From Linum tenue (Eukaryota; Streptophyta; Magnoliopsida; Malpighiales; Linaceae): a stretch of DNA of 64,000 nucleotides. A program made the translations under genes and the position numbers. Positions 12,078 through 23,351 of this stretch are shown piece by piece (within the stretch, counting starts at the first letter, position 1; the number at the start of each line of letters is the position of its first letter). Where the stretch lies: contig CAMGYJ010000010.1 of the NCBI GenBank assembly GCA_946122785.1, positions 49,001,134 to 49,065,133 of the forward strand, read 5' to 3'. The notes under the pieces were generated by a model. It had not been told where the DNA came from. It did not search any database and saw nothing but the letters and a program-made list of their open reading frames with translations.

Positions 12078-14604
12078 ATGGTGACTGGCAAATGATATGC
12101 CTAATACTATAAGTTTAAATGATCAAGTTATAGTAGCCAAATAAAATCAAAAACAGATTGCATTACGCTGTTAGTGTAACACTCGATACAAACAGAAGTA
12201 TCCCAGCTGACCATGTATGTTTCCGTGACCTTTACAAAACTGTCAACCAAGGGAGGGGCACAAAGAAAAACTGCATAGTTTATCTAATGAGCCTTCATTG
12301 TTAGTCAAGTTTTGGACCAGTTACTTTGTGGATGATTTGAGATTTCAATTTATATCCGTAAGAGAGAGCATCCGACACCAAACCATCAAGCGCTTCTTCG
12401 TTCCATTCGTACAAGTAGAACCCTAAAAAAGTTGTGGGAACTCCTGCAGTTATGATAATCACGTGACATGGCGATTAGCAACTTAATTAATTACTGATCA
12501 GAAGGCCAAGTATAAGATTTGGTAAAAAAAAAGAGAGTACCCATTACAAACAATGAGTGAAGGGAAATGGTCCCTATGAAGCCAATGATCAACAGCGACA
12601 AGACAACCTGTTCCAACGTAAGAGCATTTTACACAAGCTAGTTAAAACAAAGTGTTCACTCGTTTGAATAACTTAAACAACCACTAGTAAAGACTCTTAT
12701 TCGTACTATACCACTTTATGTACATCACTTACTAAACATTTTACACAGAATGTAAACATCTCGTAAACATTTAAGTACCTTGAGGAAAACCAACCAGTCC
12801 TTCCCTCTGCAAAGAGATTCTAGAATGTTGATCCCGACATTCCAGAACGAAGCTAATACATGAGCAACTTGGTAAGACTTCTTCTCAGTCCAGTAAAAAT
12901 CAGACGGATGGATCTTTTCGATTTTATACCCAAATCTGAGCATATGAATCAAATGTGTCACTAGCACACTATAATAGTCCAGTTCTCTTAATTAAACAAC
13001 ACTGAAAGCTTCTATGATGGTTCTCACATCCAATATTTATACTTCTGAGCACCTTAAGGCTCTTACTGACAAAACATACAGATCCAAAAGCTCATACATT
13101 ATTCAATGTGGCTTTATATTAGTTAGCGCTGCATTTAATCTAGATGAAGAAACGTCTCCCTTCCAAATTTACACCAAGAGATTGGAGTATAATACAAACA
13201 CAAATCATACTTTTCTGTTGGTCAAACTCAAAGCTGCTTGTTCTAGACTTTAAGGCAGTAAGAAGCAAATGGGTTGTGCATCCAGCGATACCCATCCAAA
13301 GACATCAAATCAATGGCAACTGCACACTTATAGTCGCACGAAAATCAACATAGGACTGAACTGAAAGGAAGAGATAAGGGACATACATTTTCTCAGGTAA
13401 TCTGCCGTGGACGAATAGAAAAATTGCTGCCATCAAGAGAAGCTTTGAAGTCGCAGTAATAATGGTAGAATTAGACGAAATGAAACTGTAGTAAATCCCC
13501 ATTAGAACTAGCAACACGATGAGTGTCTTCTTGGTATCCTTCCAAAGTAGTGTGTCAGCAACTGCAAATGATAATTGCAATGACAGGTATTAGGGATTGA
13601 GAAGAGAAATTAGCAATTGAGGCAGAATTGATAAGGGAATTTGGGGGAAGAAGCGGAAGGAAGAGAAGAGAAGGAGAGTTGAGAAATTACATATTCAATA
13701 TTGTTCTTTCATCATCTAAAATAACAATGTCTTAATCCTTAAATAGTTGTTCTGAAAAATAACTCAACAAAATAATAATAGTAAAAAAAACAAAAGGGCT
13801 CCGGCACCACTAGTCGGGTTTCCATCACATTTGTAACTGCGGTTGAAGTACAAGCTAAGTATATTACATCAGGTGGTAAAAGAGATCTAGATATGAATTC
13901 AATAATTAGGAAGGTCCAATTAGCTCTGGATTTCATGACCCAGTCTGCACATTTGTTTCTCCCTCTTGGCACAACGTGAAAGACACACTCTAACAATTAT
14001 AGCAAATAATTTAACATCATACCTCTTCCATTTCCAAGATATAATGAAGCCTTAGATGGCCCATCTCTTTTAGGTTGATTCTCAGCATTAAGATGTGAAA
14101 ATGACTCAATAGTCCTTTTCAAACCATCCTGCAATCGAAAAAGATAAACTCAACTGCACAGGTACTGCTGTATAAGTTGTTTCTTATTTATGTGCCTCCA
14201 CTTGTAGCTGTTAATATATATTATTAGCTGGCACAGCAAATAAACAGGGTAATTATAAGCTCGGAGACCAGTTATACAAAGACATTAAAGCACAATTAGT
14301 CTGACCCAAGAGAGGAAATGTGAAAAACAGACTTATTATTTCACCATGCGGATTAAATGAGACCAAGCTCCGTATACCAAGACTGGGTTTGCATGGAAAA
14401 ACAGTTTGACGGACACTTATTTACGTTGAAGAGATATTTAACAATTTCACAGTAATAAGTTAGGACATCTGGAGGTGATTGAACTTCGTAATTTTATACT
14501 ATCCAACTTTTGTGGAAGTTGTACAAGGATAATTTCCTTTATTCACAAAACAATGCATAACATCACTGAATAGAGAATTCTTTTTATAAGGATGATATAT
14601 GTTA

Positions 14605-14705
14605 GTTTTTTTAATTAGGTGCTACTGAAGGGACTCGAACATGAGACCTCCAGGTTCAAGACCAATGACAATAACACTGGACCAAGCCCTTGTTTGCACT
14701 AAATA
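14605..14705 (-). mobile_element. tRNA-derived SINE fragment in a dehydrogenase intron
   Basis: Read on the minus strand, the segment contains a box A-like GGGCTTGGTCCAGTGTTA and a good box B, GTTCGAGTCCC, separated by the spacing of an RNA polymerase III promoter, and then a short A-rich tail near 14607-14613. Plant SINE families share the phrase TCTTGAACCTGGAGGTCTC seen here. It does not fold as a complete tRNA, so a tRNA gene is rejected. Confidence 0.55.
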
Positions 14706-16904
14706 AAGAAATTGAATCACAGCAGAATGTTGCCAAACCTCGAGTGATACAATTGGTGTATAGCCAAGACGTTCATGAGCCTTTGCACAACTAAATGATC
14801 GGTTGCCAGAAAGAAGCCTAATTCTTGAAGGAATCAGCACTGGGAGCTTCATCCCATATGTGCCGAGTAGATTATATGCCCACTGAATTGCATGAGCAAC
14901 TGGCAATACAGCAACAGCAGGAACCTTGATCCTTGGCCTGCAAAGTACATCAAATCAAGTTAAAAAGAAATAGAATAGAGCAGATATTCAGAGCTAGTTC
15001 ACTGCATAGTGAGCAGAATACTTATTTATAGATACTGAATGCCAGTGTTTGCAAACCATTGTGGAACAAAAGAGCGCTTTAACTGACAATGGACCAAGAG
15101 AGGTCACGCAAATCACTTTTCTAAGTCAGAGGTTGCAAACGTGTAACAAGCTATCAATGAGAAGTATTTCGATCAATTCTAACACAAAGTAGTAGTTAAA
15201 AATTTAATGTTCAAATATAAGTACCTCTCATAACCAAGACCTGCACAAACATTTCCAGTGAACTCCCAAAACTTGATAGGCTCCATGTTGGTTATAAAAT
15301 ATGCCTATAAATATCAACCAACATTTGAGAAATGATCCACGAACCACGTCCCAATCATGCAGGCATGACTTGGAAGCAAACACCAACATTACATGGGTGA
15401 AATAGGGTTATCATCTTCAGAGTTTTTCAAGAATGGGATAATCATGTATCCACCACGAGAGAAAGAAACTAATCCATAATGCACATACTGCAATAACGTA
15501 TCAATGCTGCCAATGAAGAACCCCTCAAACGAAGAAAACAGAACTTATTGCATATTTAGCATCTTCAAAGCAATTAACGAACATAAAACGGTATGAATGA
15601 CTCAACTTTCAGTATGAAAGGTACCTAAGGTATAAGACTTGAAAGGCTACCAAGTTCCTAACAATAACTGCTCGTTCATAATACTAATGGAGTCTGAAAT
15701 TTTCAATACGATTGGCTGGCTTAGGTTTTTACCTTAAAGAAAACCACAACATAATACCACCAGCAGATGTTATGATTGATTATCATCATTCACACAGCAA
15801 ATGGACAGGGTAATGCAACTTTATTTTATCCTTAACCATCTACAGCCCAACATGCTTAAAGCATTGGATTTCAGCAACAGATTGAAACATTAATTCAGGA
15901 AAAAACTGAAAAAGAACCTTCATTAATTTACTCTGTAATTTTGTAATGAGTGGAGCAATGTCACAGGAAAACATTACAGCTACACCTGCCCTTTCTACAA
16001 AAACAAGCCGAAAAATACAACTGTATAGAACGAGTTCGCATAAGACAAACCTACTCCTCATTAGACTTAAAAATACTGCTAGTTTCAGATTCTTTTGCAT
16101 TCAATGTCCAATCAAACATAACCTTTGTGAGTGTAACAAAATCTTAATCGTACCTGCCCTGCAGCTTTCTCTGCAGCCTCCCCCTGATGATGACAAAGTT
16201 TGTTCAGCACATATGTGAGCATGTGCCACATTCTCAACATACGTGAAGTCGTAGACGTTGTTGCCATCACCAATTAAGAACTGCTCATAGATATTACCAA
16301 AGAAAAATTAATAGCTAAACAGCCTCATTATAATGCTGGAAGTAACAGACATACATGTGTCGTCAAGTATGACAGAAATAGCAAGAGAAGGATTGTCAAT
16401 GTGTGATGCTCTATCTAATACAAGCATTACCTTGGATTTGCCAGCCCTCGCCGACTCAGCAAGAGAAGGAATAAACAATTTAATCTCCTGGACCAAATAT
16501 GCTACTAGGACGTAAGGAGCAAGTAAGAAGCCCATTAGTACCATTTGCCTTAAGAACAGCAGCCTCCGCTTCTGCTTTAGTCGCGGAGTAGGAATCAAGA
16601 GGCTGAAACAATTACAACCACCATAAGCCATCTCCATCTAGCAGGCTTAGTTCTAAGATCAACATCCTGAAGAAGAAGTATGCAATGAAATACTACCTTG
16701 GGTGGATACGGCAATGCTTCATCTCCATTGAAGATTGGATGAATCCCATCAAAAACCACACTAGCAGAGCTAGTGAAGATTAGGATCTTCACTTAAGCTC
16801 GACGCAAGCATCAATCACGTTCTTGGTCCCTTCCACGTTGACTGAATAGTGGAGCTGATAGTTGTTGATACCTGAATGCGGGGCCGCCATGTGGAAAACA
16901 ACCT

Positions 16905-16990
16905 CGGCTCCTTTAAGAGCTGCAGCAAAAAGAAAACAAACAAAAAGCAGGAGTGAGGTCTCCATTCTCCTTTAAGAGCTGCAGCAATAA
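16905..16990. repeat. 60-bp duplication spanning a splice acceptor
   Basis: CTCCTTTAAGAGCTGCAGCAA occurs at about 16908-16928 and again at 16968-16988. The first copy holds the acceptor of exon 2 of the minus-strand dehydrogenase; the second lies 60 bp upstream within intron 1 and offers the same CTGCAG acceptor. Using the distal one would add about 20 codons or break the frame. Confidence 0.75.
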
Positions 16991-17260
16991 GAACACCAAA
17001 CCGAATCGAAAGCAATAAAGAAGATTGTAAAAACCTTGGAGGACTTGGGGCTTGTTGCGGAGATCCATAGAGACGTAGGAAGCGCGGCCGGATTCCAATG
17101 CACGACCGAGGTCTCCATTCTCCTCCTCCGGGGAGAGGTCGATGGCGGGAGGTAGATCAGCTATCCGAACGAGGAACTTGTCTGATCTGATGAGCATATC
17201 CACCAAATGCCTGGCGGCAAAGCCCCTGCCTCCGGTCACCACGCAACATTTACCAGACAT

Positions 17261-18290
17261 TCTTTCTCCCTGGATTTCAGATTTTTTAATGGTAAACAAG
17301 TCGAACAAGAATATCCTCCTTATATCAAAGGTGAGCATGTACAAACCCATATCCGGACCAAAACATAGGAACAACGACCAGAACCCGAAACCCAAAATCC
17401 ACAACCCAGCAATCTGAATCTTGGATAAAATTAAAGCCATCAGAAATATAGAATCATTCAAACTCATGTAACATGAATCGAAAACCATTCAGTTGGGTAA
17501 ACTTATTTTAATTGGTATGATAGGACAGATCTAGCGATTCTACTAAATCTAAACCATCCATAACTCAACCAAATTTGAGATTCCTAACCAAGTCATATCG
17601 AAGGAAGGTTAAATCAAAGAAAACTCAGATCTAACTTCCCAAAAACAGAATCAAATGAAAACCACAGAGAAATCGATATGTAACATAAACAAATCGCCAT
17701 TCACCTTCGTCGCCGTGGTGAAACGGCGTCACCCCTCCTCGTCGTCGGCCTTCTCTTCCTCCTTCGTCCGCCATTAAAACCAGAAATGAAAGAAAACCTC
17801 AGGTATAACTTCCCAAAACCAGAATCAAACGAAACCCTCAGAGAGATCGCCATGTAAGATAAAAAAAAAAAATCACCACTCAGCTTCGTCGCCGTTGTGA
17901 AACGGCGTCTCCCGTCGTCGTCATTGTCAACGTCGGCGGTGTTCGACTCCAGTCGCCGCCGGCAAAAGTATTGTCTTCGCTTCGCTCGTTTGTTTCCAGA
18001 AGTAAAGAGAGGGAGAGGGGTAAATCGAACAGAAGAAGAAGAAGAAGAAGGTGAAGCCCTTTTTGGTTCGGTTTGGGGGATTCGTGGGTTTGGAGGAGAA
18101 AGGAAAGAAAAGGAGATGAGAGTTGTCGTCGTTTTTCTAGCGAAGGGAACGAGATAGATGCAAGAGGGGGAAAAAACGGCTCAAAATAGCGTGCATAACC
18201 ATGAGTTATGAGTTATGCATCCATCAATAATCAAATCTGGACTCTTCATTTAGAAAATCCAGATCTAAGGATGGAAAATTAAAGACCATT
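17261..18290. other. Upstream region of the dehydrogenase with a ~175-bp tandem duplication
   Basis: No gene is seen. Roughly 17634-17740 and 17809-17925 are direct copies of one another, sharing CTTCCCAAAA(A/C)CAGAATCAAA, then TTCGTCGCCG(T)GTGAAACGGCGTC, which looks like 5' leader sequence of the minus-strand gene (CT-rich, GC-richer than the flanks). The stretch 17890-18160 is GC-rich and could be promoter and leader. Open frames there are low-complexity and not credible proteins. Confidence 0.6.
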
Positions 18291-18585
18291 TTTATGTTTC
18301 CTAACTTTCTTAATCGGCTCATATCTTTTTCGTTTTAACTCGGTTTTTAATTTCTTTTGCACAGATAGAACGAGTTCATCGTGCTCTACCAAATGAGAAT
18401 AATTTTCAATATTTTTTTAGAAAAAAAATTTTGGCCTCTCGGTACCAACTGCATACCATATGGTATCTTCTTCGTTTTTGAAAAAGTTTGCACAGAAGGG
18501 ACGAGTTCATCATGATCTATTGGATCTACAAATTTCTGGGTGAACAAATTACAGGACCAAAAAATACCACACAATACCATACAAT

Positions 18586-21500
18586 CATGGATTACGAAAC
18601 CGTACCGGCCATCAAACCGGAATCGTTTTTGGCATGGTAAATCGTGGTACAACCATGGTTCAACCGTTTCCTACCGGCAAATACCGTTTTTGGAATAAAA
18701 AAATTATTTTTTTGTTAAAAAACCGTACCGACAAAATTAGGGTACCATACCGGGAAAATACCGGAATAAAACCGGATTATACCGCCTGAGAAACTGTAAA
18801 AGAGTAAATAAGCTTAGGTAACATTCAACAAAGTGCGAGATTTCAATACCTAATAAACCTCATAATCATCCAAATACATTTTTAGAAACTAGTACAAAAA
18901 GCCACAAGCTTAATGTTCACAAACCACAAGCTTAATGTTCCACAAACCACAAGTTTAAACTTTAATGTTCACAAACCACAAATTCAATGTCTCAAACTAG
19001 AAAGTAGAAACTACTAATTGGATCTTTTGTTTGAAATCAAATCCATATCTTCAAGCAACTCCAAATGTAGAAAAATCAACATTCGGGAACTCGTCTCCTT
19101 CATCTTCTTCATCACTAACTACAATACAAAAAAAAAAACAAGTAGAAACATTATAAATTATGATGTATTAGAATTCACATCATAATAACTAATTCACACA
19201 CCTTCCTCTGCAAGTGCTCGATCGAGCTCATCAATATCCAATTCCTTGTCTTTAGAAGATGCCCCTTCATTCTCTTCTATCAACCACTCAGTAGTAATAT
19301 CAGAATGAATGCTTTCAAGAGAAATGGGATCATATGATTCTTTGTTCTTCATGGCATAATACTCTCTGGTCAAAGTGGAATGCATATATTGATTCAGTTC
19401 AATAGTAAATATAAAAACTAGAACAAGTAATAATTCACAAGTTTATTCATACCTATTCTGCAGTCGCAAGTTGTAATTCACAAACACCAAATCACTAAGC
19501 ATTTTGTGCTGCAATTTGTTTCTTCTTTTGGTGTGCACACGTTCAAATACACTCCAATTACGTTCACAGCCAGAAGAAGAAGCAGTTTGGCTAAGAATGC
19601 GAATAGCCAACTTTTGCAGATGCGGAGCATCAATACCAAACCATTTCCACCACTTATCTGCATATTAAGCATACATGTTAGTATCTTAATTCTTAATAAA
19701 CAGAACTAGTATTAATGTACATAAATTCAATTACCTGGTTGTAGCTTTTGCGCAGAATCAATTGCTTGCTTCCTCCCAAAATTACCTTTTATTTCAGAAT
19801 ACAAATTCAGCTCCTCAAGCACCACATTTGTATCAGGACATAAGGATTGGCTCTCAAGAAGATCAAGAATGCCATTTTTAATAGGCCTTGTATCTTCAAA
19901 ATCGTTGGCATACTTGAAAGCCGGATTAAGGAAGTATGATGTCACAAACAAATCACAGCTCAAATGTTTATCCCACCTCTTATTAATGAGGTCTATGTAA
20001 GGCTTGTACTGCTCCACCTTATCTCCACAAACAGCCTTCACAGCTTTTGACACTCTAATCATCCCATCATGTACATACCCCATAGCTGGTTTACTATTTG
20101 AATCCACAATGCGAAGTAACTTCACTATTGGCATTGTCAACTTAACTATGAAGTCACAATCCACCCAAAACTGTTGATCCAGTACAATTGACTTCACATC
20201 CTTTCCAACCTGCATTTTCGAGAACTCACTATCTCGAAAGAATTCACTGATCACTAGAGCCTCCAAGTCATTCATATGCTCAAAAATACTTTGCAAACTC
20301 AGAAATGTAGTTGCAAATCTTGTAGCTCCAGGCCTCACTATTTCTTTCCAATTATCTCTTGTCTTCAACCAGTAATAAAGTGGGCCATGATTATAAACAA
20401 ATTTAGAGATTTTGGTTGCTCTATATGCAAGGGTCCTAACATGAGGCAGCCCTCCAATGTCTCGCAGAAGTAAATTCAGGGTATGAGCAACACAAGGAGT
20501 CCAATATATATTACCATAATGGTCATGAATCATCTTCCCTGCAGATCTATAATTAGATGCATTATCCGTCACCACCTGCACAACATTCTCTGCCCCAACC
20601 CAATCAATGACCCCACTGAACAACTTGAACAAGTTCTTTCCAGTCTTCACCATACCAGAAGCATCAACGGATTTCACAAAGCATGTGCCATTAGAAGAAT
20701 AAATCAGAAAGTTGATCAAAGATCTATGCCTATTATCTGTCCAACCATCTGCCATAATGGTGCATCCAGATTCCTTCCAATGAGATCTAAGATTCTCAAT
20801 CAATATCTGACATTATTTCACAATGCTATCCAATAAAGTAAACCTCAAAGCATAATATGTAGGACCACCATAACCAGGACCAAGGGTTAAAGAAGCATCC
20901 AATGCAATTTTAAACTGTGGAGATTTAATTGCTTCTAAAGGAACACATGCATCATAGAACCATCTAGCCCATGCTCGATCTACATACAATACAGCTTCTT
21001 TAGTTGCTAAGGCACTTTTTATTCCTGGTTGGCTACCAGAAGTTGATCGTGGAGCAAAGAAAGTGTCAACTGATCGAGTAGACACATTTGTGGAAGTAGC
21101 AACTCTTTTAGAACTATTACCATCATCATGTGCACTAGAAGAACTAGTCTCACGAGGTTCTTTAAATCCAGCTTTGATAAGTTCAGATTTCTTCTTATTA
21201 GCTTCATAATCAGTCAAAAGTTTGCTCAAGTTTTGCCTCACCTCAGGAGGAACCTTTGTACATACAGTATTATCCCCACTAACTTCAGCTAGATGTCTTT
21301 TCATTCTAGTGATTCCTCCACCTCTGAATACTTTCTCACAATATATGCAAGTGCGTACCTCAACCTTTCCCTCAAGATGAAAGGTACAATGATTCCAAGT
21401 CGGATCAGTTTTGGCCCGTACATTCTTTGTTGACACTCGTGGTGTACTAGAAGCTGCTCCTTGCTCAACTGCCGGGGTTTCTTCCCCGCTAGCCATTGTT

Positions 21501-22472
21501 GTCACAATAAAAACAATAAACATAATGTTAGTAAACAATAATAAAAAAAACAACAATCAGTCAGCCCCCATCACAGGTAGAAATTTGTTCCTTCTTTTAC
21601 TAGCTAGGCTAACAATCAATACCAAATCAATTCACCATGTTTGCATTACCAAAAAAAAAAAAATTCACCATGTTTGTTATTTTATCCTGATCGACATCTT
21701 TGTTCGATTCAACAATTTATCCATAGAGATTCTATATTAGAATGATTTTTGTGCGCTACACTTATGATCTTGACATTAACAACCCATAAAAAAGAATTCA
21801 GCCGTAGAAAACCATAAATTACACCTGCAACTAGGTATGGGAATTACGAGGTCCACACAGACTAGGGATAAGAACAGTAATTGAAAAAAAAAAACAGAAT
21901 ACAAGCTTCCCAAATTTGTTACAAACCGCTGTTTCCAAACAAATTTCAGTTTTCTGTGATTTAAAATGGATTTTGAGGTTGAAATGATTTTGTTTCTGCG
22001 TGCAGGGAAGAAGAACAGAGAGAGAGATCCACACCTGCAACTTGGATTAAGAAGAAGGAAGTGATGGCGGGGTCGCGGGAAAGTGGCGGCCACGATCTCT
22101 GATCGCCGGTGGTGTTGATCGCCGGTTGCTGGGGTTGCTGGGGATGCTGGCGACGCGGGGAGAGTGGAGACCAGAGCGGCGCGACGCGGCTGCTGAGTGT
22201 TGGGAGAGAGAGACGAGAGGCAGGTAGGGTTTTGTGAGTCTCTGCTTCCCTTCCATTCCGTTTTTTTTTTTCATCAAACGGCGCCGTTTGGGTTAAATGA
22301 AGGGACCGCCGGGTTGGTTTTAAACCGGCCGAAATTTCGGCCCAATGCGGTCCAACCTCAAATACCGCCCGGCAGGTTATTAAAGGGTACAAAGCCCTAT
22401 TGCGCCGGTTTACCTCCGGTTTCCGGTTTTTCCGGTTCGACCGGCCGGTCCGGTAGGGTATCCTGGTCCTTG
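18586..22472 (-). mobile_element. hAT DNA transposon, 3,887 bp, with 8-bp target duplication
   Basis: Ends begin CATGGATTAC...ACCGTACCGG on the left and, complemented, CAAGGACCAG...ACCCTACCGG on the right, an imperfect terminal inverted repeat. They are bordered by an exact 8-bp direct repeat CATACAAT at 18578-18585 and 22473-22480, the hallmark length for hAT. Removing the element and one repeat rejoins a host sequence found intact 150 bp to the right (near 22621-22655), which confirms the boundaries. Inside is a minus-strand transposase gene. The right end, upstream of that gene, is GC-rich (about 22000-22460) with many CCGG motifs, presumably promoter and subterminal binding sites. Confidence 0.92.
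19194..21496 (-). pseudogene. hAT transposase (BED finger, DUF659-type core, dimerisation domain), one nonsense codon
   Basis: The start chosen is the ATG at 21496 (MASGEETPAVEQ). Exon 1 runs to a donor at 19735, exon 2 is 19657-19453, and a final exon near 19390-19194 ends with ALAEEGV and a stop; its acceptor is uncertain. Domains in order: a BED zinc finger (TDPTWNHC, CIYCEKVF, MKRHLAE) around residues 30-85, an RNase-H-like catalytic core (CTIMADGWTDNR, VVTDNASNY, YWTPCVAHTLNLLL), and the C-terminal hAT dimerisation region (LAIRILSQTASSSGCERNWS). A single in-frame TAA at 20815-20813, codon 228, interrupts an otherwise open exon 1. No frameshift was found in exon 1. The copy is therefore only just inactive, unless the stop is a base error. 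Confidence 0.85.
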
Positions 22473-22631
22473 CATACAATACCACCCTGGTACGGGGTGG
22501 TATTGTATGGTATCTTCTTCGTTTTTAATTCGTTTTTGAAAATGTTTGCACAGAAAGGACGAGTTCATCATGATCTATTGGATGTACAAATTTCTGAGTG
22601 AACAAATTACATGACCAAAAAATACCACACA

Positions 22632-22676
22632 ATACCATACAATACCACCCTGGTACGGGGTGGTATTGTATGGTAT
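22632..22676. repeat. Perfect 18-bp-arm palindrome
   Basis: ATACCATACAATACCACC (22632-22649) and its exact complement (22659-22676) flank a 9-base loop. A second copy of the same palindrome lies at about 22473-22511 and was the landing site of the hAT element: the insertion fell in the CATACAAT of its left arm. Confidence 0.85.
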
Positions 22677-23351
22677 ACAATGTTAAAAGTCGTAAATGAC
22701 AATTAATATACTTCTACTATCATGCATTCAACCATCCTACAGTCTTGGTTTGTTCATACCACCATGGTACGTTTTTCAAACCATAGGTATGCTTTTATTT
22801 CAATACCAGTCAATACCATATGGTATAGACTGGTAAAAAATTGCTCAATTTTTTTTGTTCGAAAAATATATTAAAGTGGATATCATTTTGAAGAGCACAA
22901 TTAACCTGATCTAACTGTGCAAAAAAAATTAAATTTCGACTTAAAATGAGTGAGAAATCGTCCGTCAAAGATTAAAGAAGGGAAAATTAAAGGCTTTCCA
23001 GGAGAGAGAGAGGATGCTGATGTCATGCTGATGTGGGCTGGTTACTCATGATTACTCACCATAAGGTTACTGACCTGATCCGTTCCCGAAAAAAACGAAG
23101 AGAGAGGGTGAGTGGGGCTGCCGCTCGGCTTTAGGGTTAGAGCCGATTTGGGTCTCAGAGAAACAGGCTGATTTTAGGGGTCGGGTAATTGCTGAAGAAA
23201 GTACTCGTCCCTTGAGCCGAGTTTTCTCACAAACAGGCGGACAATAAATCAGCAGCAACGGGACATTACCCTTCTCTGGCCCAAGTAAATATATCCAGAT
23301 ACAAATAAAATAAGTCAAAATAATCCCAAACAATTTCGCTATGGTGCACAC

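Larger units (their letters stand above)
12301..17260 (-). pseudogene. 3BETAHSD/D: 3-beta-hydroxysteroid dehydrogenase/decarboxylase with reticulon tail, three frameshifts
   Basis: Eleven exons on the minus strand: 17260-17035, 16919-16697, 16602-16431, 16280-16154, 15304-15225, 14937-14739, 14128-14023, 13561-13387, 12935-12779, 12607-12541, 12443-12301. The product is an SDR-fold enzyme that in plants removes C-4 carboxyl groups from sterol intermediates at the ER. Visible marks are the nucleotide-binding VTGGRGFAAR near residue 8, the catalytic YSATK, GDGNNVYDFTYVENVAHAH, AYFITNMEPIKFWEF, and a C-terminal reticulon domain (VADTLLWKDTKKT onward) with hydrophobic hairpins. The restored length would be about 557 residues, close to Arabidopsis At2g26260. 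Three single-base indels break it: a lost G at about 16792 (gives TGA), a gained T at about 16481 (gives TAA), and five instead of four G near 16180. All other exons and splice sites look sound. It could be a young pseudogene or, less likely, carry assembly errors. Confidence 0.85.
18290..23005. mobile_element. Older inverted-repeat element that hosts the hAT insertion
   Basis: The segment 18300-18440 (GGCTCATATCTTTTTCGTTTTAA..., TTTTGCACAGATAGAACGAG) is the diverged inverted complement of about 22850-22990, so a pair of long arms encloses everything between. Just inside, 18460-18585 and 22508-22640 are direct copies (GTTTGCACAGAA(G/A)GGACGAG, AAAATACCACACAATACCAT), meaning the pre-insertion element held a tandem repeat with a unit of about 153 bp. 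No coding capacity of its own is visible. Class is uncertain; Mutator-like is possible from the arm length. Confidence 0.5.

Noticed and set aside
14605..14705. Possible tRNA gene
   Set aside because: Box A and box B are present but acceptor and anticodon stems do not pair; an A-rich tail follows. It fits a SINE better.
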